In this document: piece by piece, positions 48,577 to 57,751 of the stretch
Position numbering within the stretch: the stretch's first letter is position 1
Layout of the letters: each line of letters begins with the position of its first letter
Assembly (NCBI RefSeq): GCF_002953735.1
Contig: NZ_CP025536.1
Location: forward strand, 1,556,001 to 1,620,000
Length of the DNA stretch: 64,000 nucleotides
From: Streptococcus pluranimalium
GTDB taxonomy: Bacteria; Bacillota; Bacilli; Lactobacillales; Streptococcaceae
Direction: 5' to 3'
Notes under the pieces: model-generated
Databases searched by the model: none
Told to the model about the DNA's origin: nothing
Seen by the model: the letters and a program-made list of their open reading frames with translations, nothing else
Position numbers and translations under genes: made by a program

Positions 48577-50042
48577 TAGTTGTCACCTCCAAAAATTTTA
48601 GGTTGTTGTTTATGATAGTCAGTTGTTGCTTCAAAAGCTGCCGCAGCTTGGTAAATGGTTTCTTCACTGTATTTTGGACCAATCAATTGTAAACCAACTG
48701 GCAAACCATCGACAAAACCTGACGGGATAGAAACCCCTGGAAGTCCAGCCAAGTTAACTGGGATCGTTAACAAGTCAGCCAAGTACATAGACACTGGGTC
48801 TTTAGATTTATCGCCAAAACCAAAGGCTACGCTTGGTGTTGTTGGACCCAAAATCAAGTCGTAATCCGCAAAGACTTTATCAAAATCACGGATAATCAAG
48901 GTACGTACTTGACCTGCTTTTTTGTAGTAGGCATCATAATAACCAGATGACAAGCTAAAGGTTCCTAGCATAATACGGCGCTTCACTTCATCCCCAAAAC
49001 CTTGGCTACGTGTATTGACATAGATTTCATCAAGGTTTGTCGCATCTTCTGCACGGAAACCGTAACGAATCCCGTCAAAGCGTTGCAAGTTTGAAGAAGC
49101 CTCAGATGAAGCGATAATGTAATAAACTGCTACGCCATACTTGCTGTGCGGAAGGCTAACTTCTTCTACAATAGCACCAAGTTTTTCAAATTGCTTAGCT
49201 GCTGCTAGGATATTTTCTTTAATTTCTGGATCAATTCCTTCTCCCAAGTACTCTTTTGGAAGAGCAATTTTCATACCTGTGATGTCTTGACCAATCTTAC
49301 TGGTAAAATCAGCCACTTGGTTTTTCGTAGAGGTCGCATCCTTAGTATCGTAGCTAGAAATGACATTCAAGAGTTGTGCATTTTCTTTTACCGTTGGTGC
49401 AAATGGTCCAATTTGGTCCAATGAGCTACCAAAGGCAATCAAACCAAAACGTGACACCATCCCATAAGTCGGCTTCATCCCGACAACCCCGTTGAAGGCT
49501 GCTGGTTGACGAATCGAACCACCGGTATCAGAGCCAAGTGACAAACGCACTTGTCCAGAAGCTACAGCAGCTGCCGATCCACCTGATGATCCACCAGGAA
49601 CCTTACTTTGGTCCCAAGCATTTTTAGTTTGTTTAAAGTAAGATGTTTCGGTTGAACCACCCATAGCAAATTCATCCATGTTGGCTTTACCAATAACAAT
49701 CATATCCCTACCATAAGCATTGGCAACGGCTGTCGCATCAAAGATTGGCTCGTAATTATAAAGCATTTTTGAAGAAGCTGTCGTCAAAATCCCTTTGGTT
49801 GAAATATTATCTTTTACTGCCAAAGGAATACCACTCATAACATTGTCAGCATCAATCCCTTTAGCATCAAGAGATTGAGCTTGTTTGAGAGCTTCTTCTT
49901 CCGCAATCGTCACAAACGATCCCATAACCTCTTCACGAGATTTAATATCTTCTAAAGTAGCTTTCGTCAATTCAGTTGCAGAAATTTCCTTTTTTACAAG
50001 GAGGTCGTGCAACTCTTCAATCGTCTTATCATGTAATGACAT
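48576..50042 (-). CDS. gatA: Asp-tRNA(Asn)/Glu-tRNA(Gln) amidotransferase subunit A
   Basis: GatA is the amidase that releases ammonia from glutamine for GatB. The 488-residue protein has the Ser-cisSer-Lys triad: Lys in PLAVKDNI near 79, and [15 protein letters not shown] and [14 protein letters not shown] near 150-185. It overlaps gatC and gatB by 1 bp each. Confidence 0.97.
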   Translation of the reverse strand: MSLHDKTIEELHDLLVKKEISATELTKATLEDIKSREEVMGSFVTIAEEEALKQAQSLDAKGIDADNVMSGIPLAVKDNISTKGILTTASSKMLYNYEPIFDATAVANAYGRDMIVIGKANMDEFAMGGSTETSYFKQTKNAWDQSKVPGGSSGGSAAAVASGQVRLSLGSDTGGSIRQPAAFNGVVGMKPTYGMVSRFGLIAFGSSLDQIGPFAPTVKENAQLLNVISSYDTKDATSTKNQVADFTSKIGQDITGMKIALPKEYLGEGIDPEIKENILAAAKQFEKLGAIVEEVSLPHSKYGVAVYYIIASSEASSNLQRFDGIRYGFRAEDATNLDEIYVNTRSQGFGDEVKRRIMLGTFSLSSGYYDAYYKKAGQVRTLIIRDFDKVFADYDLILGPTTPSVAFGFGDKSKDPVSMYLADLLTIPVNLAGLPGVSIPSGFVDGLPVGLQLIGPKYSEETIYQAAAAFEATTDYHKQQPKIFGGDN

Positions 50043-50344
50043 TAGGCATCTCCTCCTTCTTCAAAGATGGCTGGAACTTTAATGAAATAATCTTTTTCTT
50101 CAGGAACATTTTTAAAGAGCTCCTCACGTGGTTGGCCAGCCACAGCCACATCTTCACGCATAACATTTTTTCGGTCAGCCATGGTAGTTGTTACAGGTAT
50201 ACCTTCTGTATCTACTTCGTTTAACAATTCAACCATGTCGACAATTTTTGTCAAACTTTGAGCAAATTCACTAGTTTCTTGATCAGTGAAGCTCAACTTA
50301 GACAACTTGGCAACATGACGTACTTCTTCTTCAGAAATTTTCAT
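50042..50344 (-). CDS. gatC: Asp-tRNA(Asn)/Glu-tRNA(Gln) amidotransferase subunit C
   Basis: GatC wraps around and stabilises GatA and GatB. The 100-residue protein starts [17 protein letters not shown] at 50344, with GGAGAAAAC directly upstream. A longer frame would add 28 residues that are not conserved. It is the first gene of gatCAB. Confidence 0.95.
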   Translation of the reverse strand: MKISEEEVRHVAKLSKLSFTDQETSEFAQSLTKIVDMVELLNEVDTEGIPVTTTMADRKNVMREDVAVAGQPREELFKNVPEEKDYFIKVPAIFEEGGDA

Positions 50345-50416
50345 TGTTTTCTCCTCTATCGTTTTGTAGCTCATCTCAATCAAAATGATGAATACTACAT
50401 CCAGTCTATCCGTTAA

Positions 50417-50425
50417 ATTATACCA
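50417..50425 (-). promoter_or_regulatory. Extended -10 promoter of gatCAB
   Basis: The minus strand reads TGGTATAAT, a TGn extended -10. The -35 position falls in the terminator stem next to it and is weak. The leader would be about 65 nt. Confidence 0.5.
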
Positions 50426-50431
50426 CAAAAA

Positions 50432-50451
50432 AGGAGATAGTCCTATCTCCT
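50432..50451 (-). terminator. Second terminator after pncA
   Basis: AGGAGATA and TATCTCCT form an 8-bp stem with a GTCC loop, followed on the minus strand by TTTTTTTGTGG. Confidence 0.7.
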
Positions 50452-50463
50452 AAAATCAAGAAA

Positions 50464-50492
50464 ATCACCCTGTCTAGAAAAGACAAGGTGAT
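50464..50492 (-). terminator. First terminator after pncA
   Basis: ATCACCCTGTCT and AGACAAGGTGAT pair over 12 bp with one wobble, followed on the minus strand by TTTTCTTGATTTT. It lies 4 bp past the pncA stop. Confidence 0.75.
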
Positions 50493-50496
50493 CACC

Positions 50497-51048
50497 TTAA
50501 TCGATAATCTTAGCCCCTAAAACATGTTCAAAGTGTTCCAGAGCCCATTGATTTCTTTCTACTGTCAGACTAGCTACTGCTGACTTGGATACTTCAATCT
50601 GATAACCGAGGTTATAAGCATCCACTGCCGTGTGTAGTACACAAATATCTGTCAAAACCCCTGTTAGTACCACTGTATCAACGCGACGTTCACGCAAACG
50701 AATATCCAAATCTGTCCCAGCAAAGGCTGAATAGTGACGCTTGTCCATCCAGAAAACCTTGCTATCACCTTTAATAGAATCATAAAAAGGTGCCAAAGCT
50801 CCGAACAAGTCTCTACCAGAAGTCCCCTCGATATTATGAGGAGGAAACAGCTTAGTCTCAGGATGAAAGTCATCGCCCTCATCGTGACGATCAATCGCAA
50901 AAAAGATATAGTCACCATCAGCATAAGCTTTTTGAGTCAAAGCAAGAAGTGAAGCTTCAATCTCCTGAGCTGGTTTCCCAGCAGTTAGTTTACCTTTGTC
51001 TGCTACAAAATCAACCGTATAGTCGATTGAAATCAGTGCTTTTGTCAT
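50497..51048 (-). CDS. pncA: Nicotinamidase-like isochorismatase-family hydrolase
   Basis: This 183-residue protein probably deamidates nicotinamide to nicotinate for NAD salvage. It has the Asp in SIDYTVDFV, the metal-site region DRHDEGDDFHPETKLFPPHN near 54-73, the Lys near 101 and the nucleophilic Cys in TGVLTDICVLHTAVDA near 134. The position next to codY is conserved in streptococci. Its start overlaps the codY stop by 1 bp. Confidence 0.88.
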   Translation of the reverse strand: MTKALISIDYTVDFVADKGKLTAGKPAQEIEASLLALTQKAYADGDYIFFAIDRHDEGDDFHPETKLFPPHNIEGTSGRDLFGALAPFYDSIKGDSKVFWMDKRHYSAFAGTDLDIRLRERRVDTVVLTGVLTDICVLHTAVDAYNLGYQIEVSKSAVASLTVERNQWALEHFEHVLGAKIID

Positions 51049-51833
51049 TAATTGTAGTCCTTAATTTTATCAAAGATACCTTCGTTAATAACCTTGAGAT
51101 AAGTCCCTTTCATACCAAGTGAGCGACTTTCAATAATTCCAGCACTCTCAAGTTTACGAAGGGCATTAACGATAACAGAGCGTGTAATACCGATACGGTC
51201 CGCAATAACAGAGGCTGTCAGACGGCCTTCTGTACCATCAAGTTCACTAAGGATGGCTGCTACTGCTTTCATTTCTGAATAAGATAGAGTGTTAATTGCC
51301 ATATTAACAGCTGTTTGCTTACGGATTGTTTCTTCAAGATTCTCTGTTTGAAGGTTCAATAATTGGATACCTACTACTGTTGAGGCAATTTCGGCAAGAA
51401 TCAAATCTTCATCTTTGAAATCTTGGTCATTGCGCCAGATGATAAGCGTTCCTAGACGCATACCGCCACCATAAATTGGGGCCAAAGTTGTTAAACCATC
51501 TGGAAAATCTTCTTGGAGTTCTACTGGAAAGATACTAAGATCGTGGGTAACCGGTAAGTTAGCCTCCGTGTCATAAACACGGCTAGCCGCTTTAACGTAC
51601 TCATCAATCAATTTTTTCTCTTCGAACATGGCTTCAACACGGTCATTGTTGGTTTTATATTTTAGAGCAAAACCAAGGATAGCACCACCACCATTGATAA
51701 TACATACATTACAGTCAATGATGTCTCCAAGTTGAGTTGCCATCAGGTTGTATGGTAAATCACCTTCAAGACTATCAACGGAGCGTTGAAGAATAGAAGT
51801 GATTTTACGAGTTTGTGACAATAAATTAGGCAT
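51048..51833 (-). CDS. codY: GTP-sensing global regulator CodY
   Basis: CodY represses amino-acid uptake, biosynthesis and virulence genes when branched-chain amino acids (and GTP in some species) are plentiful. The 261-residue protein begins [18 protein letters not shown], with a GAF ligand domain to about 155. The winged helix is near 203-240 ([20 protein letters not shown]). I set the start at 51833 with AAAGGG upstream; a longer frame adds 22 residues that do not belong. A CodY box lies at its own promoter. Confidence 0.97.
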   Translation of the reverse strand: MPNLLSQTRKITSILQRSVDSLEGDLPYNLMATQLGDIIDCNVCIINGGGAILGFALKYKTNNDRVEAMFEEKKLIDEYVKAASRVYDTEANLPVTHDLSIFPVELQEDFPDGLTTLAPIYGGGMRLGTLIIWRNDQDFKDEDLILAEIASTVVGIQLLNLQTENLEETIRKQTAVNMAINTLSYSEMKAVAAILSELDGTEGRLTASVIADRIGITRSVIVNALRKLESAGIIESRSLGMKGTYLKVINEGIFDKIKDYN

Positions 51834-51870
51834 GATAACCCTTTCTAATTTGAAAAATATATTACGTGCT

Positions 51871-51899
51871 ATTATAACAATTGCAAACCAAAAAGGCAA
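51871..51899 (-). promoter_or_regulatory. codY promoter
   Basis: On the minus strand TTGCCT (51894-51899) and TATAAT (51871-51876) are separated by 17 bp. The leader is about 30 nt. Confidence 0.75.
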
Positions 51900-51901
51900 G
51901 T

Positions 51902-51916
51902 AATTATCTGAAAATT
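51902..51916 (-). promoter_or_regulatory. CodY box upstream of codY
   Basis: AATTTTCAGATAATT (minus strand) matches 14 of 15 positions of the CodY box AATTTTCWGAAAATT and touches the -35 of the codY promoter, which fits negative autoregulation. Confidence 0.75.
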
Positions 51917-51982
51917 ACTTACAATAGTGACAAAAATACACAATTATTATTTTACCGTCATCTAATTACCATTTTGTTAACG

Positions 51983-53197
51983 TCAACGACGGTATTGTCT
52001 CAGAAAGCGCTCCATTTTAGTCTGGATTTCTGCTAATTCTTCAACTCTTGGTAGGTAAACAATACGAAAATGATCTGGGTCCTTCCAGTTAAAGCCGCGA
52101 CCATGAACAAGCATGATTTTTTCTTGCTTCAAGAATTCCAAAACAAACTGTTCATCATCTGGAACATTGTACATGCTCTGGTCAATTTTAGGAAACAGAT
52201 AAAGTCCAGCCTGAGGTTTAACAGCAGACAGACCTGGAATGTCATTAATGGCTTTGGTGACAAATTCTCTTTGCTCATACAAGCGTCCACCTGGCATTAA
52301 TAACTCATCCACGGATTGGTAGCCACCCAGTGATGTTTGAACAACCTGCTGGGCTAAGACATTTGAGCAAAGGCGCATATTGGAAAGCATATTTAAACCT
52401 TCAATATAACCTTGAACATGATCTTTTTGACCTGAAAGAACCATCCATCCAACACGAAAACCACAAATACGATGTGATTTTGATAAACCATTCATGGTAA
52501 CCACAAACAAGTCCGGTGCCAAAGTAGCAATCGGAATATGCTTAGCCTCGTCAAAAACCATTCGATCATATATTTCATCTGAGAAGATAATCAAATTGTG
52601 GCGGCGTGCAATGGCAACGATTCCTTCTAAAACATCTTTAGGGTATAAGGCACCTGTAGGATTATTAGGATTAATAATAACAATTGCCTTGGTCTTTTTA
52701 GTGACTTTAGCTTCCATATCTTCCAGATCAGGATACCAGTACGCTGCTTCATCACAAATATAATGCACTGCATTTCCGCCAGCTAGACTAACTGATGCCG
52801 TCCACAGTGGATAATCGGGCATAGGTACCAAAACCTCATCACCGTTATCAAGCAAACCTTGCATGGACATGGTAATCATTTCTGAAACACCATTTCCAAT
52901 ATAGATATCATCAATATCGACATTTGGAAACTGCTTAGTTTGACAATACTGCATAATCGCTTTACGGGCCGGGAAAATCCCTTTACTATCAGAATAACCC
53001 TCGCTATCGCGCGCATTTATAATCAAATCTCTAATCACTTCATCAGGTGCTGTAAAGCCAAATTCTGCAGGATTGCCTGTATTCAATCGGAGAATCCTTT
53101 CCCCATTAGCTCTCATACGATTAGCCTCATCAAGAACAGGTCCACGAATATCATAAGCAACATGTTCTAATTTAGATGATTTTTCAAAAGTCTTCAT
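51983..53197 (-). CDS. alaT: Alanine-synthesising aminotransferase AlaT
   Basis: This 404-residue class I PLP aminotransferase matches AlaT, which makes alanine from pyruvate with glutamate. It has NTGNPAEFGF near 39, INPNNPTGALYP near 174, FSDEIYDRMVFDE near 204 and the PLP lysine in GLSKSHRICGFRVGW near 240. It is transcribed in the same direction as codY but has its own promoter with CodY-like boxes. Confidence 0.92.
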   Translation of the reverse strand: MKTFEKSSKLEHVAYDIRGPVLDEANRMRANGERILRLNTGNPAEFGFTAPDEVIRDLIINARDSEGYSDSKGIFPARKAIMQYCQTKQFPNVDIDDIYIGNGVSEMITMSMQGLLDNGDEVLVPMPDYPLWTASVSLAGGNAVHYICDEAAYWYPDLEDMEAKVTKKTKAIVIINPNNPTGALYPKDVLEGIVAIARRHNLIIFSDEIYDRMVFDEAKHIPIATLAPDLFVVTMNGLSKSHRICGFRVGWMVLSGQKDHVQGYIEGLNMLSNMRLCSNVLAQQVVQTSLGGYQSVDELLMPGGRLYEQREFVTKAINDIPGLSAVKPQAGLYLFPKIDQSMYNVPDDEQFVLEFLKQEKIMLVHGRGFNWKDPDHFRIVYLPRVEELAEIQTKMERFLRQYRR

Positions 53198-53218
53198 TTT
53201 GTTACCTCACGTTTTGCT

Positions 53219-53247
53219 ATTATATCGCAATTTTTAGAAAATAACAC
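53219..53247 (-). promoter_or_regulatory. alaT promoter
   Basis: TATAAT on the minus strand at 53219-53224 lies 22 bp before the alaT start. The -35 (GTGTTA, 53242-53247) is poor. Confidence 0.6.
53229..53243 (-). promoter_or_regulatory. CodY-like box within the alaT promoter
   Basis: AATTTTTAGAAAATA on the plus strand matches 13 of 15 positions of the CodY box and covers the spacer and -35 of the alaT promoter. Bound CodY would block RNA polymerase. Confidence 0.6.
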
Positions 53248-53287
53248 GATTTTTCATTTATCTGTATTAAATTTTTTGCCAAGATAG

Positions 53288-53302
53288 ATTTTTCAGAAAA
53301 CA
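53288..53302. promoter_or_regulatory. Second CodY-like box between alaT and uspA
   Basis: ATTTTTCAGAAAACA matches 12 of 15 positions, with the core TTTTCAGAAAA intact. It may assist repression of alaT or affect uspA. Confidence 0.45.
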
Positions 53303-53305
53303 TGC

Positions 53306-53320
53306 ATAAAACGCTTTCAT
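53306..53320 (-). promoter_or_regulatory. cre-like site over the uspA -35
   Basis: On the minus strand ATGAAAGCGTTTTAT matches 13 of 15 positions of the cre consensus, with the last two positions off, as in the lac site. It overlaps the uspA -35, so CcpA could repress uspA. Confidence 0.5.
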
Positions 53321-53343
53321 TTTCGAGATAAATGAGTTATAAT
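53315..53343 (+). promoter_or_regulatory. uspA promoter
   Basis: TATAAT at 53338-53343 with TTTCAT at 53315-53320 and a 17-bp spacer; AGGAGGT follows before the ATG. Confidence 0.6.
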
Positions 53344-53372
53344 AAAGGTATAGAAATTAGGAGGTCACTGTT

Positions 53373-53825
53373 ATGTCTCATCAATATGAAAAAATACTAG
53401 TTGCCATCGACGGCTCTAAAGAGTCTGAACTCGCCTTTGAAAAAGCTGTTAATGTTGCCAAACGAAATGAGGCTGGACTCTTGCTGACCCATGTTATTGA
53501 TACAAGAGCTCTTCAAAGTGTCGCTACATTTGACGCAACTGTTTATGAGAAATTAGAGCGTGAAGCCCATGAATCTCTAACAGATTTAGAAAACAGAGCT
53601 CGAGCGGCAGGTGTCCAGGACGTCCGTCAGATTGTAGAGTTTGGCAATCCTAAATCCCTTCTTGCCATTGATATTCCTGATAAAGAAGGAGCTGATTTAA
53701 TCATGCTTGGTGCCACAGGTCTTAATGCCTTTGAGCGCTTACTAGTTGGCTCATCATCTGAATACATTCTTCGTAACGCCAAAGTGGATATCTTAGTTGT
53801 TCGCGATAAGGATAAAGTTTTGTAA
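53373..53825 (+). CDS. Universal stress protein (UspA family)
   Basis: This 150-residue protein has the UspA fold with the ATP-binding pattern GATGLNAFERLLVGSSSEY near 110-128 and ILVAIDGSKESELAFEKAV near 8-26. The family is linked to stress survival and nucleotide binding; its partner is unknown. It is a single gene with its own promoter and a bidirectional terminator shared with the next gene. Confidence 0.93.
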   Translation: MSHQYEKILVAIDGSKESELAFEKAVNVAKRNEAGLLLTHVIDTRALQSVATFDATVYEKLEREAHESLTDLENRARAAGVQDVRQIVEFGNPKSLLAIDIPDKEGADLIMLGATGLNAFERLLVGSSSEYILRNAKVDILVVRDKDKVL

Positions 53826-53837
53826 TAAGATCAAAAG

Positions 53838-53867
53838 ACCTTCTAGTCTAATGACTAGAAGGTTTTA
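53838..53867. terminator. Bidirectional terminator after uspA
   Basis: ACCTTCTAGTC and GACTAGAAGGT form an 11-bp perfect stem with a TAAT loop, followed by TTTATT on the plus strand and TTTTGATC on the minus strand. Confidence 0.8.
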
Positions 53868-55250
53868 TTGTGTTCGTTGTAGGGATTTTTGAATTTGACG
53901 ATCCAATTCTTTTTTAATAGCTCGCTCTGGCGCAAACTTGTCTTCCCAATGATCAGGTTTTAAAATTTTATGAGTTTGAGGATCAAAATGAGCTTTACCG
54001 TCGGGGAATATTTTCCCCATATTGGCTTCATGGACAATATCAAAGAAAGGTTTAGGATCAACCCCCATTAAGACAAATGAACCATAAGTAAAATAAAGAA
54101 TATCAGTCAAAGCATCCACTTCACCCACTAAAGGTGTTTCTGGATGCGGTTTACTTTGCACTTTTTGCGCTGCCTTATCCACTGCTGCATGCAGATTCAA
54201 AATCGACTGGGTAAAATCATGATGATCTCCCTGACTAGCTGCATAGAGGAATTCAACAATCTCTTCTACCTTGAAGTTTGCACGATTGCCTCCCTCGGTA
54301 ATACTATAAAGACGAGGCGTGTGATTAACCGATCCGTCCATAAGCAGATGGAAATCCTTGGCCTTATTGAAGTTATCATCACGGCTCTTAAAGCCTTCCT
54401 CAGGATCCAAATGGATTAAGCCATGATGGGCTAGCGCTTTTGAAATACCATCACGATTGTTACTATCTGTCGTATAATCCGCAATGGATTTGAGCTCGTC
54501 CTGACCATTCCCCATCGCAACACCGATACCAACCCCTGTCAGCATCTCCATGTCATTTTCTGAATCACCGAATGCCATAACCTCATCAAGGTCAAAATCA
54601 AAGATATCTCCCACCCTCTCAATACCTTTAATTTTAGATTGACCATGAGAAATCAAATCGATGGAATATGGGCTAGATCGTGTAATCGTAATCTGCGGAA
54701 ACTTATCACGCAGTTTTTGACCTTCCCCTTCTGTTGCGACTAAAACAATCTGAAAGACTGGTTCTCGCATGATGGTTTTTAGATAGTCCATATTTTGAGG
54801 TTTTATCCGACGAATAATTTTCTTAAAACTATTTTCAACTGTTTTGGTTAATTTTTTGGGAACCAGTCGGCTGACAATTTGTCCAAAAGTGCTAGTTCCC
54901 ATTTCAATTAGCCCTGAACCGACTAAACCAGAAGCTGTGCCTAACGAAATCTCACGTTTTTTATCCCCTGCATAACGAATCACACGATAAATGAGTGACT
55001 TGGGGAGCTGATTTTGATAAAGAATTTTGTCTCTGGTAAAGATATACTGACCGTTGTAAGTCACCGCAAAATCAAGACCAAGATTGTCCATAAAAGGTTG
55101 CACAAAACCAGGTCCCCGCCCAGTTGCCACACCGACAAGAATCCCTTGTTCTTTTAAATTTTTAATAGCTAATACAGTCGCTTTCTCAACACGCTTATTA
55201 TCATTTAAGAGGGTGCCATCAATATCAAAAAAAACTGCCTTGATTGCCAA
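53865..55250 (-). CDS. HAD-IIB (Cof-type) phosphatase fused to an NTP-pyrophosphatase-like domain
   Basis: This 461-residue protein has a Cof-type HAD domain at about 1-275: FFDIDGTLLNDN near 7-18, and GDSENDMEML near 228-237. The C-terminal part (about 290-461) is helical, with EVEEIVEFL-like EEIVEFLYAASQ and EVDALTDILYFTYGSFVLMG, which resemble the all-alpha NTP-pyrophosphatase (MazG/HisE-like) fold and its acidic metal-binding motifs. Such a fusion would couple two phosphate-removing activities, perhaps in nucleotide clean-up. The substrate is unknown. It diverges from the asparaginase gene. Confidence 0.82.
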   Translation of the reverse strand: MAIKAVFFDIDGTLLNDNKRVEKATVLAIKNLKEQGILVGVATGRGPGFVQPFMDNLGLDFAVTYNGQYIFTRDKILYQNQLPKSLIYRVIRYAGDKKREISLGTASGLVGSGLIEMGTSTFGQIVSRLVPKKLTKTVENSFKKIIRRIKPQNMDYLKTIMREPVFQIVLVATEGEGQKLRDKFPQITITRSSPYSIDLISHGQSKIKGIERVGDIFDFDLDEVMAFGDSENDMEMLTGVGIGVAMGNGQDELKSIADYTTDSNNRDGISKALAHHGLIHLDPEEGFKSRDDNFNKAKDFHLLMDGSVNHTPRLYSITEGGNRANFKVEEIVEFLYAASQGDHHDFTQSILNLHAAVDKAAQKVQSKPHPETPLVGEVDALTDILYFTYGSFVLMGVDPKPFFDIVHEANMGKIFPDGKAHFDPQTHKILKPDHWEDKFAPERAIKKELDRQIQKSLQRTQ

Positions 55251-55275
55251 CTTAAGTCTCCCATTTTCTGAATTA

Positions 55276-55284
55276 TGTTAGAAT
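55276..55284 (+). promoter_or_regulatory. Candidate extended -10 of the asparaginase gene
   Basis: TGTTAGAAT is a TGn extended -10 about 35 bp before the ATG. No good -35 is seen. Confidence 0.4.
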
Positions 55285-55318
55285 AAATTATAACATAATT
55301 TTGAAAGAAGTTTTTTTA

Positions 55319-56281
55319 ATGACTAAAAACATACTCGTTCTCCATACAGGAGGTACTATTTCCATGACGGCTGACGAAATGGGAAATGTCAACTCATCTA
55401 CCGACAATCCTATGAACCATGTCGCCGTTGAACTGGATGATTACACCATCACAAGCATTGATATTTTTAATGTCCCAAGCCCTCACATCACTGAACAACA
55501 TATGTTCGAACTCTATCATAAGATTAGAGCGATTGGTAATCAGTTTGATGGGGTTGTTATCACCCATGGTACTGATACACTAGAAGAAACAGCCTATTTT
55601 CTCGATACGATGAACCTACCTAATATCCCAATCGTCATCACTGGGGCGATGCGATCATCCAACGAACTAGGAAGTGACGGTATTTACAACTACCTTTCCG
55701 CACTTCGAGTGGCTGGTAATCAGAAAGCTATCGGCAAGGGTGTACTGGTTGTGATGAATGATGAAATACATGCAGCTAAATATGTCACTAAAACCCATAC
55801 GACTAACGTTTCTACCTTCCAAACACCAACCCACGGTCCTTTGGGCATCATTATGAAAAGTGAAATCCTCTTTTTCCAAACGGCTGAGCCGCGTGTTCGT
55901 TTTGACCTCGAATCCATCAATGGAACAATCCCTATTATCAAGGCCTATGCTGGTATGGGAGATGGGATTCTCAGTTTGCTGAGAGCTAGTCATATTGATG
56001 GTGTCGTTATTGAAGCGCTTGGTGCTGGTAACTTGCCACCAGAAGCAGCCAAATCACTGACTCTATTAGCTAAAGAAGGCTTACCTGTAGTTCTCGTCTC
56101 AAGATGCTTCAATGGTATAGCAGAGCCAGTCTATGCTTACCAAGGAGGAGGCGTTGACTTGGCTACTAATGGCGTCATGTTTGTGAAAGAACTCAACAGC
56201 CAAAAGGCTCGTCTGAAACTACTCATCGCCATCAATGCCGGATTAAAAGAGGAAGCATTGAAAGATTATATTGAAGGATAG
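55319..56281 (+). CDS. L-asparaginase, type I
   Basis: Asparaginase hydrolyses asparagine to aspartate and ammonia. The 320-residue protein has the nucleophile motif LVLHTGGTISM near 5-15 and THGTDTLEETAYFLDTMNLP near 82-101, with the second Thr and Asp. No signal peptide is present, so it is the cytoplasmic type. I chose the ATG at 55319; the longer frame begins with a TTG six codons earlier. Confidence 0.92.
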   Translation: MTKNILVLHTGGTISMTADEMGNVNSSTDNPMNHVAVELDDYTITSIDIFNVPSPHITEQHMFELYHKIRAIGNQFDGVVITHGTDTLEETAYFLDTMNLPNIPIVITGAMRSSNELGSDGIYNYLSALRVAGNQKAIGKGVLVVMNDEIHAAKYVTKTHTTNVSTFQTPTHGPLGIIMKSEILFFQTAEPRVRFDLESINGTIPIIKAYAGMGDGILSLLRASHIDGVVIEALGAGNLPPEAAKSLTLLAKEGLPVVLVSRCFNGIAEPVYAYQGGGVDLATNGVMFVKELNSQKARLKLLIAINAGLKEEALKDYIEG

Positions 56282-56345
56282 TTTGTCCAATCTAATAGAG
56301 AAACTAAGCAAAAACGCTATTCGAAAAAAATCAGTCATCTTTTAT

Positions 56346-56398
56346 AAAAAAACGCACCATCTCAAGTTTTTTGAATAACTCAAGATGATGCGTTTTTA
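56346..56398 (+). terminator. Terminator of the asparaginase gene
   Basis: A long imperfect stem (AAAAACGCACCATCTCAAGTT with its near complement) with a short loop ends in TTTTTATG. A/T tracts on both sides suggest bidirectional use. Confidence 0.7.
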
Positions 56399-56441
56399 TG
56401 TGTCAGAAGGTTCTTACCAAAATCATTCTTAACAAACTAAA

Positions 56442-56825
56442 TTATTTAAGAAGACGACTATAATAAAACAAGGATATGAGACTTCCTACACCAACGAGAC
56501 TTAGCCAAAGAAACTTACTAAGATAAAATGTTGGAACGACAAAGGAAAACACTGATATCAATAAGGTTGAGCTAATGATGAAACCTAGACAAGTGAAACA
56601 CTTAACCCAGAATCGCAAATGTAGTTGAAATATCTCTAAACCAAATGATAAACCTATGGCTGGTGCCATTGTAATAGACTCTGAAGACAAGACATCTTTT
56701 CCATCCCAAAAAACAAATAAGCCGTCTAAAAATAAATTCACCGTGCTAAATATCAAGAGATTTAAACCACAATGTAACCAAAATCTTTTATGCTTGAAGA
56801 AAAACACATTGTCGGATTCAGACAT
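56442..56825 (-). CDS. Small integral membrane protein (unknown)
   Basis: This 127-residue protein has four predicted transmembrane helices at about 17-36, 50-66, 75-95 and 100-124. The rest is short charged loops. I do not recognise a family. It begins 11 bp after the aldo-keto reductase stop and is probably co-transcribed with it. Confidence 0.7.
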   Translation of the reverse strand: MSESDNVFFFKHKRFWLHCGLNLLIFSTVNLFLDGLFVFWDGKDVLSSESITMAPAIGLSFGLEIFQLHLRFWVKCFTCLGFIISSTLLISVFSFVVPTFYLSKFLWLSLVGVGSLISLFYYSRLLK

Positions 56826-56836
56826 AAAGCAGCTCC

Positions 56837-57751
56837 TTAAGGCAAAATATGCCCCGCTTTGATATAAATTTCATACCATTCTGGACGTGTGAGGTCTACT
56901 TTTTCTGCATCTGCTATACGCGTGATACGCTCAGGATTCATGGAACCAACAATCGTTTGAATGTTAGCTGGATGTCGAAGAATCCAAGCAACAATAATAG
57001 CTTCATCGGATACGCCATATTTTTCAGCAAGAGTTGAAATGGTAGCGTTCAATTCTTTATAGTCAGGATTACCAGAGAAAAGTCCTTTTGAGAGATCAAT
57101 TTGGAATGGTGACCAAGCCTGAATTGTTACCTTGTTAAGTCGGCAATAGTCAATAATGCCACCATCACGGTCATTTGCTCCCGATGTTGTCATATTAACT
57201 TCTAAGCCAGAAGAAATCATCGGCGCGTGAACTGGTGATAGTTGCAATTGGTTAACCGCTAATGGCTTATCTAAATAAGACTGCAAAAATTCCATTTGAC
57301 TACGATTTTGGTTGCTGACACCAAAATGACGAACCTTACCAGTTGATGTCAAGTGATTAAATGCTTCCGCTACTTCTTCTGGTTCCCACAAGGTATCTGG
57401 ACGATGAAGAACTAAGAAATCAAGGTAATCCGTTCCTAAGCGCTCTAAAATACCATCAACCGAGGCTAAAATATGCTCTTTTGAAAAATCAAAGAATCCT
57501 TTGCGAATGCCACATTTTGATTGTAAAATGAGGTCTTCACGGTTCACATCAAGGTTTTTCAAGGCATCACGAAAACGGATTTCAGACTCCCCTCCACCAT
57601 AAATGTCCGCATGATCAAAGAAATTAATCCCATTGTCAACTGAGGTTGCAATAACTTTTTCTGCTTCTTTGACATCTAAAGCATTCATACGCATCGCACC
57701 TAAAGCGATACGTGAGCCTTTGACACCAGTTTGTCCAATATCTTGTAACAT
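56837..57751 (-). CDS. Aldo-keto reductase
   Basis: This 304-residue NADPH-dependent oxidoreductase of the YdhF-like branch has the catalytic Asp and Tyr in NFFDHADIYGGGESEI near 44-59, Lys in ILQSKCGIRKG near 75-85, and His in FLVLHRPD near 112-119. The cofactor-binding C-terminus includes IVGSMNPERI near 272. The substrate is unknown. Confidence 0.9.
   Translation of the reverse strand: MLQDIGQTGVKGSRIALGAMRMNALDVKEAEKVIATSVDNGINFFDHADIYGGGESEIRFRDALKNLDVNREDLILQSKCGIRKGFFDFSKEHILASVDGILERLGTDYLDFLVLHRPDTLWEPEEVAEAFNHLTSTGKVRHFGVSNQNRSQMEFLQSYLDKPLAVNQLQLSPVHAPMISSGLEVNMTTSGANDRDGGIIDYCRLNKVTIQAWSPFQIDLSKGLFSGNPDYKELNATISTLAEKYGVSDEAIIVAWILRHPANIQTIVGSMNPERITRIADAEKVDLTRPEWYEIYIKAGHILP

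Noticed and set aside
55667..55993. 108-codon minus-strand frame inside the asparaginase gene
   Set aside because: Shadow of a well-supported gene.
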